From assembly GCA_024742835.1 (NCBI GenBank), contig JANSXS010000023.1:1-47888 (forward strand): a stretch of DNA of 47,888 nt, in the 5' to 3' direction. Of this stretch, positions 8,346-17,381 are shown one piece after another (within the stretch, counting starts at the first letter, position 1; each line of letters begins with the position of its first letter). A model generated the notes under the pieces. That model was given only the letters and a program-made list of their open reading frames with translations. It ran no database searches and was not told the DNA's origin. The stretch comes from Paracoccaceae bacterium. GTDB taxonomy: Bacteria; Pseudomonadota; Alphaproteobacteria; Rhodobacterales; Rhodobacteraceae. Both the position numbers and the translations under genes were made by a program.

Positions 8346-9761
8346 TTGTTCATCAGCACGATCGCAGAAGGTTTGACGCGCGGCGTCGAGACCGTGACCG
8401 ACACCGTGTCGGAGACATTTTTTGAACCCACGATCCGGCTTGGCGTGACCGGCCTCAGCCGGGCGGGCAAGACCGTGTTCATCACCTCGCTGGTGGCCAA
8501 CCTGATGAACCGGGCGCGTATGCAGGGGCTTGCCGCCGCGGCCGAGGGGCGGATCTCTGCCGCCTATTTGCAACCGCAGCCCGACGATACCTTGCCGCGC
8601 TTCGATTACGAATCGCATCTTGCCGCGCTGACCGGGCAAGACCCGCAATGGCCGCAAAGCACGCGGTCAGTGTCCGAGCTGCGCCTGTCACTGCGGGTGC
8701 GGCCCGCCGGGCTTTTGGCCGGGTTGCAGGGGCCGCGCCGGGTGCATCTGGATATCGTGGATTATCCGGGCGAATGGCTGTTGGATCTGGCGCTTCTGGA
8801 CAAGGACTATGCCACGTGGTCCGCCGAGGTTCTGGGACGGCTGCAAGCGCGCCCGCAAGCTGCTGAATTCCTGAGGCTGTCGGGCAACACCGATGCCACC
8901 GCCCCGCTGGACGAGCCTGCGGCACAGGCGCTTGCCGCCAGCTATACCGCCTGTCTGCACGCCGCGCGTGACGGCGGCCTGTCGGATTGCACGCCGGGGC
9001 GTTTCGTGCTGCCGGGCGATCTGGCGGGCTCGCCGGTGCTGACCTTCGCGCCGCTGCCCCGGCCCGACACGGCGCCGCGCAAATCGCTTTGGCGCGAAAT
9101 GGAACGCCGGTATGAGGCGTACAAATCCCATGTGGTGAAGCCGTTCTTCCGGGATCATTTCGCCCGGATCGACCGCCAGATCGTGCTGGTCGACGCGCTT
9201 GGTGCCATTCACAACGGCCCGCAGGCGGTCGAGGACATGCGCCGTGCCATGGCCGAGATCCTTGGTGCTTTCCGTCCGGGACGCAATGCGTTCCTGTCGC
9301 GGCTGCTGATGGGCAAACGGGTGGAGAAGATCCTGTTTGCCGCGACCAAATCCGATCATCTGCACCACACACAGCACGCCCGGTTGACCGCGATCATCGA
9401 GGCTTTGATGCGCGACGCGCGCAACCGCGCTGATTTTGCCGGGGCCGAGACGGCGGGCATGGCCATCGCCGCGCTGCGCGCCACCACCGAAGAGACCATC
9501 ACGCATCAGGGCGCGCCGCTGGATTGCGTGCGTGGCACCTTGCTGGAGACAGGGCGAAAGGCGGCGTTTTATCCCGGCGATCTGCCGGTCGATCCCATGC
9601 AGTTGCTTGGACCGGCCCGCGACGGGGCTGAAAACTGGCTTGATGGGGATTACGAGATCATGCGCTTCGCGCCTGCGCCGCTGACGCTGCGGGCCAATGA
9701 AGGCCCGCCGCATATCCGGCTCGATCGCGCCGCGCAATTCCTGATCGGGGACAAGCTGTGA
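8346..9761 (+). CDS. ycjX: YcjX family P-loop protein
   Basis: A YcjX-like (DUF463) putative GTPase of about 471 residues. The Walker A motif GLSRAGKT lies at residues 36-43, DIVDYPGEW near 145 is the switch/Walker B region, and ATKSDH near 340 serves as the NKxD-like motif. E. coli YcjX belongs to the phage-shock regulon and is fused in function with YcjF, as here. TTG 8346 is preferred: it gives the family's usual short lead-in (FISTIAEGLTRG) and has AAAGGGG 8 nt upstream. GTG 8313 is a possible alternative adding 11 residues. It overlaps the next gene by 4 bp. Confidence 0.85.
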   Translation: MFISTIAEGLTRGVETVTDTVSETFFEPTIRLGVTGLSRAGKTVFITSLVANLMNRARMQGLAAAAEGRISAAYLQPQPDDTLPRFDYESHLAALTGQDPQWPQSTRSVSELRLSLRVRPAGLLAGLQGPRRVHLDIVDYPGEWLLDLALLDKDYATWSAEVLGRLQARPQAAEFLRLSGNTDATAPLDEPAAQALAASYTACLHAARDGGLSDCTPGRFVLPGDLAGSPVLTFAPLPRPDTAPRKSLWREMERRYEAYKSHVVKPFFRDHFARIDRQIVLVDALGAIHNGPQAVEDMRRAMAEILGAFRPGRNAFLSRLLMGKRVEKILFAATKSDHLHHTQHARLTAIIEALMRDARNRADFAGAETAGMAIAALRATTEETITHQGAPLDCVRGTLLETGRKAAFYPGDLPVDPMQLLGPARDGAENWLDGDYEIMRFAPAPLTLRANEGPPHIRLDRAAQFLIGDKL

Positions 9762-10201
9762 GCGGGGCGTTCATGCCGCATCGGGCAAGGCTCTGGCAGG
9801 TGCCTGCGCTTGTGGCCGTCCTGCGCCGCTCGACACATGCGCGCCCCGTCTGGAGCGATCTGCGCGTGATGGCGCGCGCCACGCGGCGCGGCTGGGTGCG
9901 GGTGGTCAGGGACAGGCGCGGCGTGGCGGGATTTGCCATTCGTGATGGTGCTGCGCTGCACGCGCTATACGTGCATCCCCGCGCGCAGGGCGGCGGAGTG
10001 GGACGCGCGCTTCTGGCCGATGCCAAGCAGGCGGCGGGCTGTCTGGATTTGTGGGTCGTGCAATATAATCGTCATGCCCGGCGCTTTTACATCCGCGCCG
10101 GTTTCGCCGAGAAGGCCCGCGCGCCTTGGGGCGGCGGAAATGATGAAAACCTGCCGGATATCCTGATGGTCTGGCCACCCGAAAGAAGGGCAGAGACATG
10201 A
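9758..10201 (+). CDS. GNAT family N-acetyltransferase
   Basis: A 147-residue acetyl-CoA-dependent acyltransferase of the GNAT fold. Motif A is clear: ALYVHPRAQGGGVGRALLADAK at about 68-89, with the pyrophosphate loop QGGGVGRA. Motif B ends with NRHARRFYIRAGF. It starts at GTG 9758 inside the stop of ycjX (GTGA overlap) and its own stop overlaps ycjF (ATGA), so the three genes are almost certainly one translationally coupled operon. The target of acetylation is unknown. Confidence 0.85.
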   Translation: MSGAFMPHRARLWQVPALVAVLRRSTHARPVWSDLRVMARATRRGWVRVVRDRRGVAGFAIRDGAALHALYVHPRAQGGGVGRALLADAKQAAGCLDLWVVQYNRHARRFYIRAGFAEKARAPWGGGNDENLPDILMVWPPERRAET

Positions 10202-11196
10202 GCAGACGCCCCGTTCTCATTGACCTTGACGACAGTGCCGAGGAGCCAAGCCCGGCCAGCGCGCCGCCCGTTCCCGATCCCGATCTGCCACCCCCGCCCG
10301 AGGGACGCGCGATGCAGACCGTGGCAACGCTTGCCGCCCGCCGCCCCTCGCGGCTGGCGCGGCTGTTCTGGGGGTTGCTGCTGACGATCCTTGGCACGGT
10401 GATTTCGGTCACGGCCTGGGATTTCGTCACCGCGCTGATCTCTCGCAATGTCGCTTTGGGCTATGCCGTCACCGGGCTTCTGGCCGCCTTTGCGCTCATT
10501 TGTGTGGTGATCGCGCTGCGAGAGCTTGCAGCGTTCGCGCGCCTGTCGCGCGTTGACAGCCTGCACCGCGCTGCGGATGCCGCGCTTGCCGATAGCGATC
10601 TGACCGCCGCGCGCCGGGTGACGGCGGATCTGACCAGGCTTTATGCCGCGCGGCAGGATACAGGCTGGGGTCGTGACCGGCTTCGCGAATACGGCCCCGA
10701 ACAGGTCGAGGCGGCGGATCTGCTGGGGCTTGTGGAAACCGAACTGCTCAAGCCTCTGGATGATGCGGCACGGCTGGAGATCGAGGCCGCAGCACGGCAG
10801 GTGGCCACAGTCACCGCCCTTGTGCCGCTGGCCTTTGCGGATGTGATCGCGGCGCTGACGGCAAACATGCGGATGATCCGCCGCATTGCCGAAATCTATG
10901 GCGGGCGGTCGGGCGTGTTGGGAAGCTGGCGTCTGGCGCGGGCGGTGATGACGCATCTGGTGGCGACGGGGGCGGTGGCCGTGGGCGATGACCTGATAAG
11001 CTCGGTCGCGGGAGGCGGGCTGTTGTCCAAGGTGTCGCGCCGCTTTGGTGAGGGCGTGGTGAACGGCGCACTGACCGCACGGGTGGGCGTGGCCGCGATG
11101 GAGGTGTGCCGCCCGCTGCCCTTCAAGACGATGGCGAAGCCGTCTGTGTCCAGGATCGTGTCGCGGGCGTTGACCGGGCTGTTCGCGCGGGCCTGA
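10198..11196 (+). CDS. ycjF: YcjF family (TIGR01620/DUF697) membrane protein
   Basis: A 332-residue inner-membrane protein with a Pro-rich cytoplasmic N-terminus (about 1-50) and two membrane helices at about 57-78 and 86-107. The C-terminal DUF697 domain includes PLAFADVIAALTANMRMIRRIAEIYGG. YcjF-type proteins accompany YcjX, and the gene order here supports a shared role, possibly at the membrane under envelope stress. The start overlaps the GNAT stop by 4 bp. It converges on the truncated haemoglobin gene with only 9 bp between stops. Confidence 0.88.
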   Translation: MSRRPVLIDLDDSAEEPSPASAPPVPDPDLPPPPEGRAMQTVATLAARRPSRLARLFWGLLLTILGTVISVTAWDFVTALISRNVALGYAVTGLLAAFALICVVIALRELAAFARLSRVDSLHRAADAALADSDLTAARRVTADLTRLYAARQDTGWGRDRLREYGPEQVEAADLLGLVETELLKPLDDAARLEIEAAARQVATVTALVPLAFADVIAALTANMRMIRRIAEIYGGRSGVLGSWRLARAVMTHLVATGAVAVGDDLISSVAGGGLLSKVSRRFGEGVVNGALTARVGVAAMEVCRPLPFKTMAKPSVSRIVSRALTGLFARA

Positions 11197-11205
11197 GCCG
11201 CGCGC

Positions 11206-11616
11206 CTAGCGCAGTTTCGGGATGCCGCCCGGATGGGTGTCACGCTCCACCACCCCGGCGCGCAGGGTGGTGCCGATCCGGTGGGCCAGCGCCGACCACG
11301 CCGCCGCCTGTTCCGGGCGCAACTCTGCCCGCAAGACACTGTCGAACAGGCCAAGCCAGGTGGAAAACATCCCCGGTTTCACATTGCCTGCCTGCACATG
11401 CGCGCGATGCGCGTTGCCGTCGTAACAGCGTTCATGCAGGATCGTGTTAGCCCAGAAATCCGCGGCGCGCGCCTCATGCGCGGGCCAGTCGGTGACATGC
11501 ACGGCAAAGACCGGGCCAAGCCCAGGATGCGTCCGGCAGGCGGCGTAGAAAGCTGTGACGACCCGCTCGATTTCGGGTCGGGTGATGGCGAAGCGCGGGG
11601 GCAGGGCGGTGGTCAT
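11206..11616 (-). CDS. Group III truncated haemoglobin
   Basis: A 136-residue 2-over-2 globin of the group III (Ctb-like) class, haem proteins linked to oxygen or nitric-oxide chemistry at low oxygen. Visible family features are VVTAFYAACRTHPGLGPVF, the DWPAHEARAADFW segment, and the F-helix histidine region GNAHRAHV. ATG 11616 is chosen as the family start; an upstream in-frame start would add 15 unmatched residues. It is divergent from ileS. No FNR-like site was seen in the 300 bp upstream. Confidence 0.87.
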   Translation of the reverse strand: MTTALPPRFAITRPEIERVVTAFYAACRTHPGLGPVFAVHVTDWPAHEARAADFWANTILHERCYDGNAHRAHVQAGNVKPGMFSTWLGLFDSVLRAELRPEQAAAWSALAHRIGTTLRAGVVERDTHPGGIPKLR

Positions 11617-11924
11617 GGGTCTACAGATGCGCCATGACCGACTTTCTTGCAAGGGATGCACGCGGCGAACCGGAATTTTGCAATGGTCCCGGCCGGGAAA
11701 ATTCGAATTTCTCCGGGTCCGCCCTATCGTACCCTCGTCGCGCTCGGCTCTGGACGCGGCGGGTTGCCCGGCCTATAACCCCGCGCATGATGGAAAGGGT
11801 TCGGATCATCCTTCGAATTACCTGCCCGGCGCTCTGACCCATGAGCCGCCGGGCCAAGGCGCATGGGCAACCCGCGCCGCACTCGCAAATCCCTGACTGA
11901 CCTCAAGAACGAAGGACGCAAGGC
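11617..11924. other. Divergent intergenic region, truncated haemoglobin / ileS
   Basis: About 308 bp. It should carry the ileS promoter and leader. AAGGA and AAGG lie just before ATG 11925. I saw no T-box, leader peptide or strong hairpin, and no promoter pair I would defend. Confidence 0.4.
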
Positions 11925-14840
11925 ATGTCCGCCGAAACGCCTGACTACAAAGACACTCTGAACCTGCCGCAGACCGATTTCCCGATGCGTGCGGGCCTGC
12001 CGAAACGAGAGCCGGACTGGCTGTCGCGCTGGAACGACATGGGCATTTATTCCCGCCTGCGCGCCAAGGCCGAGGCAGAGACACGCCAGCCCTTCACGCT
12101 GCATGACGGCCCTCCCTATGCCAACGGTCACCTGCATATCGGGCACGCGCTCAACAAGATCCTGAAGGACATGGTGGTGCGCAGCCAACAGATGATGGGC
12201 CGCGACGCGCGCTATATCCCCGGCTGGGATTGTCACGGTCTGCCGATCGAGTGGAAGATCGAGGAACAGTACCGCAAGAAGGGCCTGAACAAGGACGCCG
12301 TCGACGTGGTCGATTTCCGGCAGGAATGCCGCAAGTTCGCCGAGGGCTGGATCGACATCCAGCGCGACGAGTTCAAGCGCCTTGGCATCACCGGCAAATG
12401 GTCGAAGCCTTACCTGACGATGGATTTCCGCGCCGAGCGGATCATCGCCGAGGAATTCCAGAAATTCCTGATGACCGGCACGCTGTACCAAGGCTCCAAG
12501 CCGGTGATGTGGTCGCCCATCGAGAAGACGGCGCTGGCCGAGGCGGAGGTGGAATACCACGACAAGGAAAGCTTCACGGTTTGGGTGAAGTTCGAGGTGT
12601 CGACAGAGGGTGATTTGCAGGACGCGAAGGTGATCATCTGGACAACCACCCCCTGGACCATCCCGTCCAACAAGGCCGTCGTTTACGGTGAAGACTTCGC
12701 CTATGGCCTTTACGAAGTCACCGACACGCCCGCAGAATGCTGGGCCGAAAAGGGCGAACGCCTGATCCTTGCCGACAAGCTGGCCGGTGACGTAATGAAA
12801 CGCGCACGATTGGAGGAGGGGATGTATACCCGCCTTCGCGACGTGAGTGCCGAGGAACTCTCGGGGCTTTCGCTCAAGCACCCGCTGCACGGGGCCGAGG
12901 GTGCGGGCGGCCAATGGGACGACCTGCGCGATTTCCGCGCCGCCGATTTCGTCACCGACGAGGAAGGCACCGGGTTTGTCCATTGCGCGCCCAGCCACGG
13001 GATGGAGGAATACGACCTTTATCGCGGGCTTGGCATGTTGGAACAGGTCATCACCTATAACGTGATGGATGACGGCTCTTTCCGCGCCGATCTTCCGTTT
13101 TTCGGGGGCAAGTACATCCTCAACCGCAAGGGCGGCGAGGGGGATGCCAACAAGGCCGTGATCGACAAGCTGGTCGAGGTGGGCGGCCTTCTGGCGCGCG
13201 GCAAGATCAAGCACAGCTACCCGCATAGCTGGCGGTCCAAGGCCCCGGTGATCTATCGCAACACGCCGCAATGGTTCGCCGCCATCGACCGCAAGGTGGG
13301 TGACGGGCAGGACACCTATGGCGAGACGATCCGCGACCGCGCGCTCAAATCCATCGACGAATTGGTGCAATGGACGCCGAAGACCGGCCGCAACCGGCTA
13401 TATTCGATGATCGAAGCGCGGCCCGACTGGGTGCTGTCGCGTCAGCGCGCATGGGGTGTGCCGCTGACCTGTTTCAAGAAAAAAGGTGCGCTGCCGACCG
13501 ACCCGGACTTTCTTCTGCGCGACGAGGCCGTCAACGCCCGCATCCTAGAGGCGTTCGAGGCCGAGGGCGCGGATGCGTGGTATAAACCCGGCGCCAAGGA
13601 ACGGTTCCTGGGCAACGACCATGACCCGAATGAATGGGAAAAGGTCGATGACATCCTCGATGTGTGGTTCGATTCCGGCTCCACCCATGCGTTCGTTCTA
13701 CGCGACCGCGAGGATGGCTCGGCGGATGGGCTGGCCGATCTCTATCTCGAAGGCACCGACCAGCATCGCGGCTGGTTCCATTCCTCGATGCTGCAAGCCT
13801 GCGGCACCATCGGGCGCGCGCCTTATCGCGGTGTGCTGACGCATGGGTTCACGCTGGACGAGAAGGGCAACAAGATGTCCAAATCGGTCGGCAATACCGT
13901 GGCCCCCGAAGAGGTGGTAAAGCAATACGGGGCCGATATTCTGCGGCTCTGGGTAGCGCAGTCGGATTATACCGGCGATCTGCGCATCGGGCCGGAGATC
14001 CTCAAGGGCGTGGCCGATGGCTATCGCCGTTTGCGCAACACGATGCGCTTCATGCTGGGCGCGCTGTCGCATTTCCGCGAAGAGGACCGGGTCGATCCCG
14101 CCGACATGCCGGAACTGGAACAGTGGGTGCTGCACCGATTGGCCGAACTGGACGAAAAGGTGCGCACGGGCTACGCGGCCTATGATTTCCAGGGCGTGTT
14201 CCAGGCGCTGTTCAACTTTGCCACCGTGGAGCTGTCGGCGTTTTACTTCGATATCCGCAAGGACGCGCTGTATTGCGACGGCGACACCGCCCGCCGCCGT
14301 GCCGCGCGCACCGTGATGGACCTGCTCTTTCACCGGCTGACCACGTGGCTGGCCCCGGTGCTTGTCTTTACCATGGAAGAGGTCTGGCTCGAACGGTTCC
14401 CCGGTAAGGACAGCTCGGTGCATCTGGTGGATATCCCGGAGACGCCGGAAACCTGGACCAACAGCGATTTGGCGGGAAAGATGATAGCGGCGCGGATGGT
14501 TCGCAAAGCCGTGACCGCAGCCCTGGAGGTGAAGCGAACCGAAAAGGTTATCGGTGCGTCATTGGAAGCCGCGCCTGTCGTACATGTAGAAGACAAAGCG
14601 ACGCTCGATATTCTGCAACAGATGGCCTTTGCAGATCTTTGTGTCACCTCGGACATTGTGCTGACAGCTGATCCCATCCCGTCAGAGGCTTTCAGATTGC
14701 CGGACGTTCCGGGGGTTGGCGTGGTGTTCGAACGCGCGATCGGCGAAAAATGCCAGCGCTGCTGGAAGATCCTGCCCGATGTCGGCCAGCACGCGCATCC
14801 GGGCACATGCAGCCGTTGCAACGCGGCCCTGTCAGAGTGA
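11925..14840 (+). CDS. ileS: Isoleucine-tRNA ligase
   Basis: A 971-residue class I aminoacyl-tRNA synthetase that charges tRNA-Ile and edits valine. The HIGH motif is at 71-74, after HDGPPYANGHL, and KMSKS is at 650-654. The editing (CP1) domain includes WTTTPWTIPSNKAV near 242. The C-terminal zinc site of the bacterial-type enzyme is intact: C943 and C946 (CQRC) with C962 and C965 (CSRC). Length and motifs are complete. A palindromic repeat begins 7 bp after the stop. Confidence 0.98.
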   Translation: MSAETPDYKDTLNLPQTDFPMRAGLPKREPDWLSRWNDMGIYSRLRAKAEAETRQPFTLHDGPPYANGHLHIGHALNKILKDMVVRSQQMMGRDARYIPGWDCHGLPIEWKIEEQYRKKGLNKDAVDVVDFRQECRKFAEGWIDIQRDEFKRLGITGKWSKPYLTMDFRAERIIAEEFQKFLMTGTLYQGSKPVMWSPIEKTALAEAEVEYHDKESFTVWVKFEVSTEGDLQDAKVIIWTTTPWTIPSNKAVVYGEDFAYGLYEVTDTPAECWAEKGERLILADKLAGDVMKRARLEEGMYTRLRDVSAEELSGLSLKHPLHGAEGAGGQWDDLRDFRAADFVTDEEGTGFVHCAPSHGMEEYDLYRGLGMLEQVITYNVMDDGSFRADLPFFGGKYILNRKGGEGDANKAVIDKLVEVGGLLARGKIKHSYPHSWRSKAPVIYRNTPQWFAAIDRKVGDGQDTYGETIRDRALKSIDELVQWTPKTGRNRLYSMIEARPDWVLSRQRAWGVPLTCFKKKGALPTDPDFLLRDEAVNARILEAFEAEGADAWYKPGAKERFLGNDHDPNEWEKVDDILDVWFDSGSTHAFVLRDREDGSADGLADLYLEGTDQHRGWFHSSMLQACGTIGRAPYRGVLTHGFTLDEKGNKMSKSVGNTVAPEEVVKQYGADILRLWVAQSDYTGDLRIGPEILKGVADGYRRLRNTMRFMLGALSHFREEDRVDPADMPELEQWVLHRLAELDEKVRTGYAAYDFQGVFQALFNFATVELSAFYFDIRKDALYCDGDTARRRAARTVMDLLFHRLTTWLAPVLVFTMEEVWLERFPGKDSSVHLVDIPETPETWTNSDLAGKMIAARMVRKAVTAALEVKRTEKVIGASLEAAPVVHVEDKATLDILQQMAFADLCVTSDIVLTADPIPSEAFRLPDVPGVGVVFERAIGEKCQRCWKILPDVGQHAHPGTCSRCNAALSE

Positions 14841-14846
14841 TGCGCC

Positions 14847-14873
14847 GTAGGGTGGGCAATCTGCCCACCCTAC
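14847..14873. repeat. Palindromic repeat, GTAGGGTGGGCA type, copy 1
   Basis: Arms GTAGGGTGGGCA (14847-14858) and its exact complement (14862-14873) surround an ATC loop. The same 12-bp arms recur at 47860-47886 behind tuf. Both lie just downstream of a stop codon, so they may act as transcript-end hairpins, but neither has a T-tract. This type of motif is common between bacterial genes. Confidence 0.85.
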
Positions 14874-14905
14874 CAAAGATCTTGAAAACCGATATCGCCG
14901 GGGTA

Positions 14906-14989
14906 CTGAAGCACAACGCGTGCAACGACTAAACGGAGTGCTCCGTTTCTCGAAAATCTGTGATTCAGGTTTTTCGCGACACGCTTCAG
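14906..14989. repeat. Interspersed repeat, copy A, at the map stop codon
   Basis: The core 14915-14985 matches 19303-19373 at 61 of 71 positions without gaps. Copy A is bounded by a perfect inverted repeat CTGAAGC (14906-14912) / GCTTCAG (14983-14989) that contains the map stop codon. Inside is a perfect hairpin AAACGGAG-TG-CTCCGTTT. There is no coding capacity. The form is that of a small MITE- or REP-like element. Confidence 0.75.
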
Positions 14990-15834
14990 GTCGGATGAAA
15001 GCGCCCGGCGGGTGACAGGGTGAAAATCTCGCACCCGTCCGCCGTGACGCCGATGGAATGCTCGAACTGCGCCGACAGGGATTTGTCACGCGTGATCGCG
15101 GTCCAGTCGTCTGATAGAACCTTGGTTTCCGGACGGCCCAGATTAACCATCGGCTCGATGGTAAAGAACATCCCCTCTTCCAGAACAGGCCCCGTTCCCT
15201 GGCGTCCGTAATGCAGCACGTTGGGTGGCGAGTGGAACACCCGGCCAAGCCCGTGGCCGCAGAAATCGCGGACCACGCTCATCCGCTGGCCTTCGACAAA
15301 GCTTTGGATCGCGTGGCCGATATCGCCAAAGGTGTTGCCCGGCTTTACTGCCGCAATCCCCTTGAACAGGCTGTCATGAGTGACCTGGATCAACTTTTCG
15401 GCATAGGGTTTCGGCTGGCCCGCGACATACATGCGGCTGGTGTCGCCATACCAGCCATCCACGATCACCGTCACGTCGATATTCAGGATATCGCCATCGC
15501 GCAGTGCATCGTCATCGCGGCGGTGGATATCGTTCTTCCATTTGCGGATCTTGTCGCCCGGAATGCCATGGCAGACCACGTGATTCACGCTGATACAACT
15601 GGCGTGCTTGTAGCCCTTGTAGCCGATCGTGGCGGATTTCGCCCCGGCCTCGTCGACATGCGTTTCGATGATCCGGTCAATTTCGGCGGTCGTCTGCCCG
15701 GCGAAGACATGATCTGACAGGCTGTCCAGGATTTCGGCGGCCAGTTGTCCGGCTTTTCTCATACCTGCGAAATCCGCCGTCTCGTGGATGCGGATCCCGT
15801 CGCGGGTCAGTCGGCCTCGGTGTTGTTCATTCAC
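14986..15834 (-). CDS. map: Type I methionine aminopeptidase
   Basis: A 282-residue enzyme that removes the initiator methionine from nascent proteins. All five metal ligands are present, D120, D131, H194, E227 and E258, with exactly the spacing of the E. coli enzyme. Between the conserved CHGIPG (88-93) and GDILNID (114-120) there are about 13 more residues than in E. coli, rich in charged residues. GTG 15834 gives the family-like N-terminus; a second GTG 12 codons upstream is possible. It lies 73 bp downstream of sfsA on the same strand, a likely operon. Its stop codon is embedded in the end of repeat A. Confidence 0.93.
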   Translation of the reverse strand: MNEQHRGRLTRDGIRIHETADFAGMRKAGQLAAEILDSLSDHVFAGQTTAEIDRIIETHVDEAGAKSATIGYKGYKHASCISVNHVVCHGIPGDKIRKWKNDIHRRDDDALRDGDILNIDVTVIVDGWYGDTSRMYVAGQPKPYAEKLIQVTHDSLFKGIAAVKPGNTFGDIGHAIQSFVEGQRMSVVRDFCGHGLGRVFHSPPNVLHYGRQGTGPVLEEGMFFTIEPMVNLGRPETKVLSDDWTAITRDKSLSAQFEHSIGVTADGCEIFTLSPAGRFHPT

Positions 15835-15907
15835 GGCTGTAACTTGAATCTGTGTAACATCACGCAACACCTAGGCCGAAATACCGTCCGGGACCAGAGG
15901 CGCGGTA

Positions 15908-16609
15908 TCACTGAAAGGGCAATTTCTGCCCGATTGCGATGTTTTCTGTCGTCATGCGCGTGGCATAGGCAAGCACTTCAACCCCGGCGCTCATCGCGGC
16001 CATGCAGGCGGCGGCATAGGCCGGGTCGATATCCGCCGCCACGCCAACACGGGTGCAGTCGCTACGCTGCACCAGATAAAACAGCACCGCGCGATGCCCG
16101 GTGCGGGCCATTTCGCCAAGGTCGCGCAAGTGGCGTGCGCCCCGTTCGGTGACGGTATCGGGAAACTCGGCCAGGCCGGGCTGGCGGCATAGCGTGACCG
16201 ATTTCACCTCGACATAGGCATCGGGCAGGCCATCGCCGCGCAGCAGGAAATCAATCCGGCTCTTTTCGCCGTATTTCTGCTCGGGCAGGACCCGGCTGTA
16301 GGCGGCCAGCTCGGGGATCTGCCCTGCGCTCAGCGCGGCCTTGAGCGCGCGGTTGGGCAGGCCGGTATCGACGCCGGTGAAATGACCATTTCCGTGATCC
16401 ACCAGCCGCCAGCCGTATTTCAGCTTTTTCTTCGGGTCGTCATTCGGTTCGACCCAGATGCGCGTGCCGGGCTCGGCCAGCCCGGTCATCGCGCCGGGAT
16501 TGGCGCAATGGGCCACCGCCTCTGTCCCGTCGTCAAACCGGATATCGGCCAGAAAGCGTTTGTAGCGCCGGATCAGCGTTGCGGGCACAAGTGGGGTTTG
16601 AAAGCGCAT
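15908..16609 (-). CDS. sfsA: DNA/RNA nuclease SfsA (sugar fermentation stimulation protein A)
   Basis: A 233-residue SfsA-family protein. It opens MRFQTPLVPATLIRRYKRFLAD, followed by AHCANPGAMTGL near 45, the nuclease-like core SRIDFLL and AYVEVKSVTL near 140, and PDTVTERGARHL. The family was named for effects on maltose fermentation in E. coli and has a PD-(D/E)XK-like core; its cellular role is still unclear. ATG 16609 is selected as the family start. It is divergent from the cinA-like gene with 49 bp between the two starts. Confidence 0.92.
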   Translation of the reverse strand: MRFQTPLVPATLIRRYKRFLADIRFDDGTEAVAHCANPGAMTGLAEPGTRIWVEPNDDPKKKLKYGWRLVDHGNGHFTGVDTGLPNRALKAALSAGQIPELAAYSRVLPEQKYGEKSRIDFLLRGDGLPDAYVEVKSVTLCRQPGLAEFPDTVTERGARHLRDLGEMARTGHRAVLFYLVQRSDCTRVGVAADIDPAYAAACMAAMSAGVEVLAYATRMTTENIAIGQKLPFQ

Positions 16610-16658
16610 GAGCGCAGCCCTATACCCGAAGCAGACCCCAATCAAGGAGACCCCGCCC

Positions 16659-17381
16659 ATGCCTAATCCAACCGCCGCGATGCTGGTGATCGGCGATGAA
16701 ATCCTGTCCGGGCGCACGCGGGATTCCAACATGCACCATCTGGCCGGGGCGCTGACCATCCACGGCATCGACCTGTGCGAGGTCCGCGTGGTCTCTGACA
16801 GGCCCGCCGCGATCCAGTCTGCCGTGCGCGCGCTCAGCGACGGGTACGATCACGTGTTCACCTCCGGCGGCATCGGTCCGACCCATGACGACATCACCGC
16901 CGAGAACGTGGCCAAGGCCTTTGGCGTGGCCATCAGCGTGCGCGATGACGCCCGTGCGATCCTTCAGGCGCATTATGATCGCAAGGGGATCGAGATGAAC
17001 GAGGCGCGTTTGCGCATGGCGCGTATTCCCGATGGGGCGCGGCTGATCGAGAACCCGGTCAGCGCGGCGCCCGGTTTCATCCTTGAAAATGTCCATGTGA
17101 TGGCCGGTGTGCCCGCGATTTTCGAGGCGATGGTCGCAGGCGTCCTGCCTGAACTTGCGGGCGGCGCGCCGGTGCAATCGCGCAACATGACCGTGGCGCG
17201 GGGCGAAGGCGATATCGCGGCCCCGCTCAGCGAACTGGTGCAGCAATATCCGGATCTTTCCGTCGGCTCCTATCCCGCGATGAAGGCAGGGGAATTTTTC
17301 GTCAATATCGTGGTGCGCGGACAGGACGGGGTGCGCGTCGATGCGGCGATGGACACATTGCGCGGATTGCTGAAGGAATGA
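16659..17381 (+). CDS. CinA N-terminal / MoaB-like molybdopterin-binding domain protein
   Basis: A 240-residue stand-alone MoCF-biosynthesis (MoaB/CinA N-terminal) domain protein. Signatures are MLVIGDEILSGRTRDSN at 8-24, HVFTSGGIGPTHDDIT near 68, and APGFILENVHVMAGVP near 145. The C-terminal pyridine-nucleotide amidase domain of full CinA is absent, as in the short YfaY-like form. The start ATG 16659 has AAGGAGA 9 nt upstream. It overlaps the following acetyltransferase by 4 bp. A role in nucleotide or cofactor repair is possible but unproven. Confidence 0.87.
   Translation: MPNPTAAMLVIGDEILSGRTRDSNMHHLAGALTIHGIDLCEVRVVSDRPAAIQSAVRALSDGYDHVFTSGGIGPTHDDITAENVAKAFGVAISVRDDARAILQAHYDRKGIEMNEARLRMARIPDGARLIENPVSAAPGFILENVHVMAGVPAIFEAMVAGVLPELAGGAPVQSRNMTVARGEGDIAAPLSELVQQYPDLSVGSYPAMKAGEFFVNIVVRGQDGVRVDAAMDTLRGLLKE

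Noticed and set aside
11724..13370. Open frame of 548 codons antisense to ileS
   Set aside because: Antisense shadow of ileS; no recognisable domain, composition typical of reverse-frame translation.
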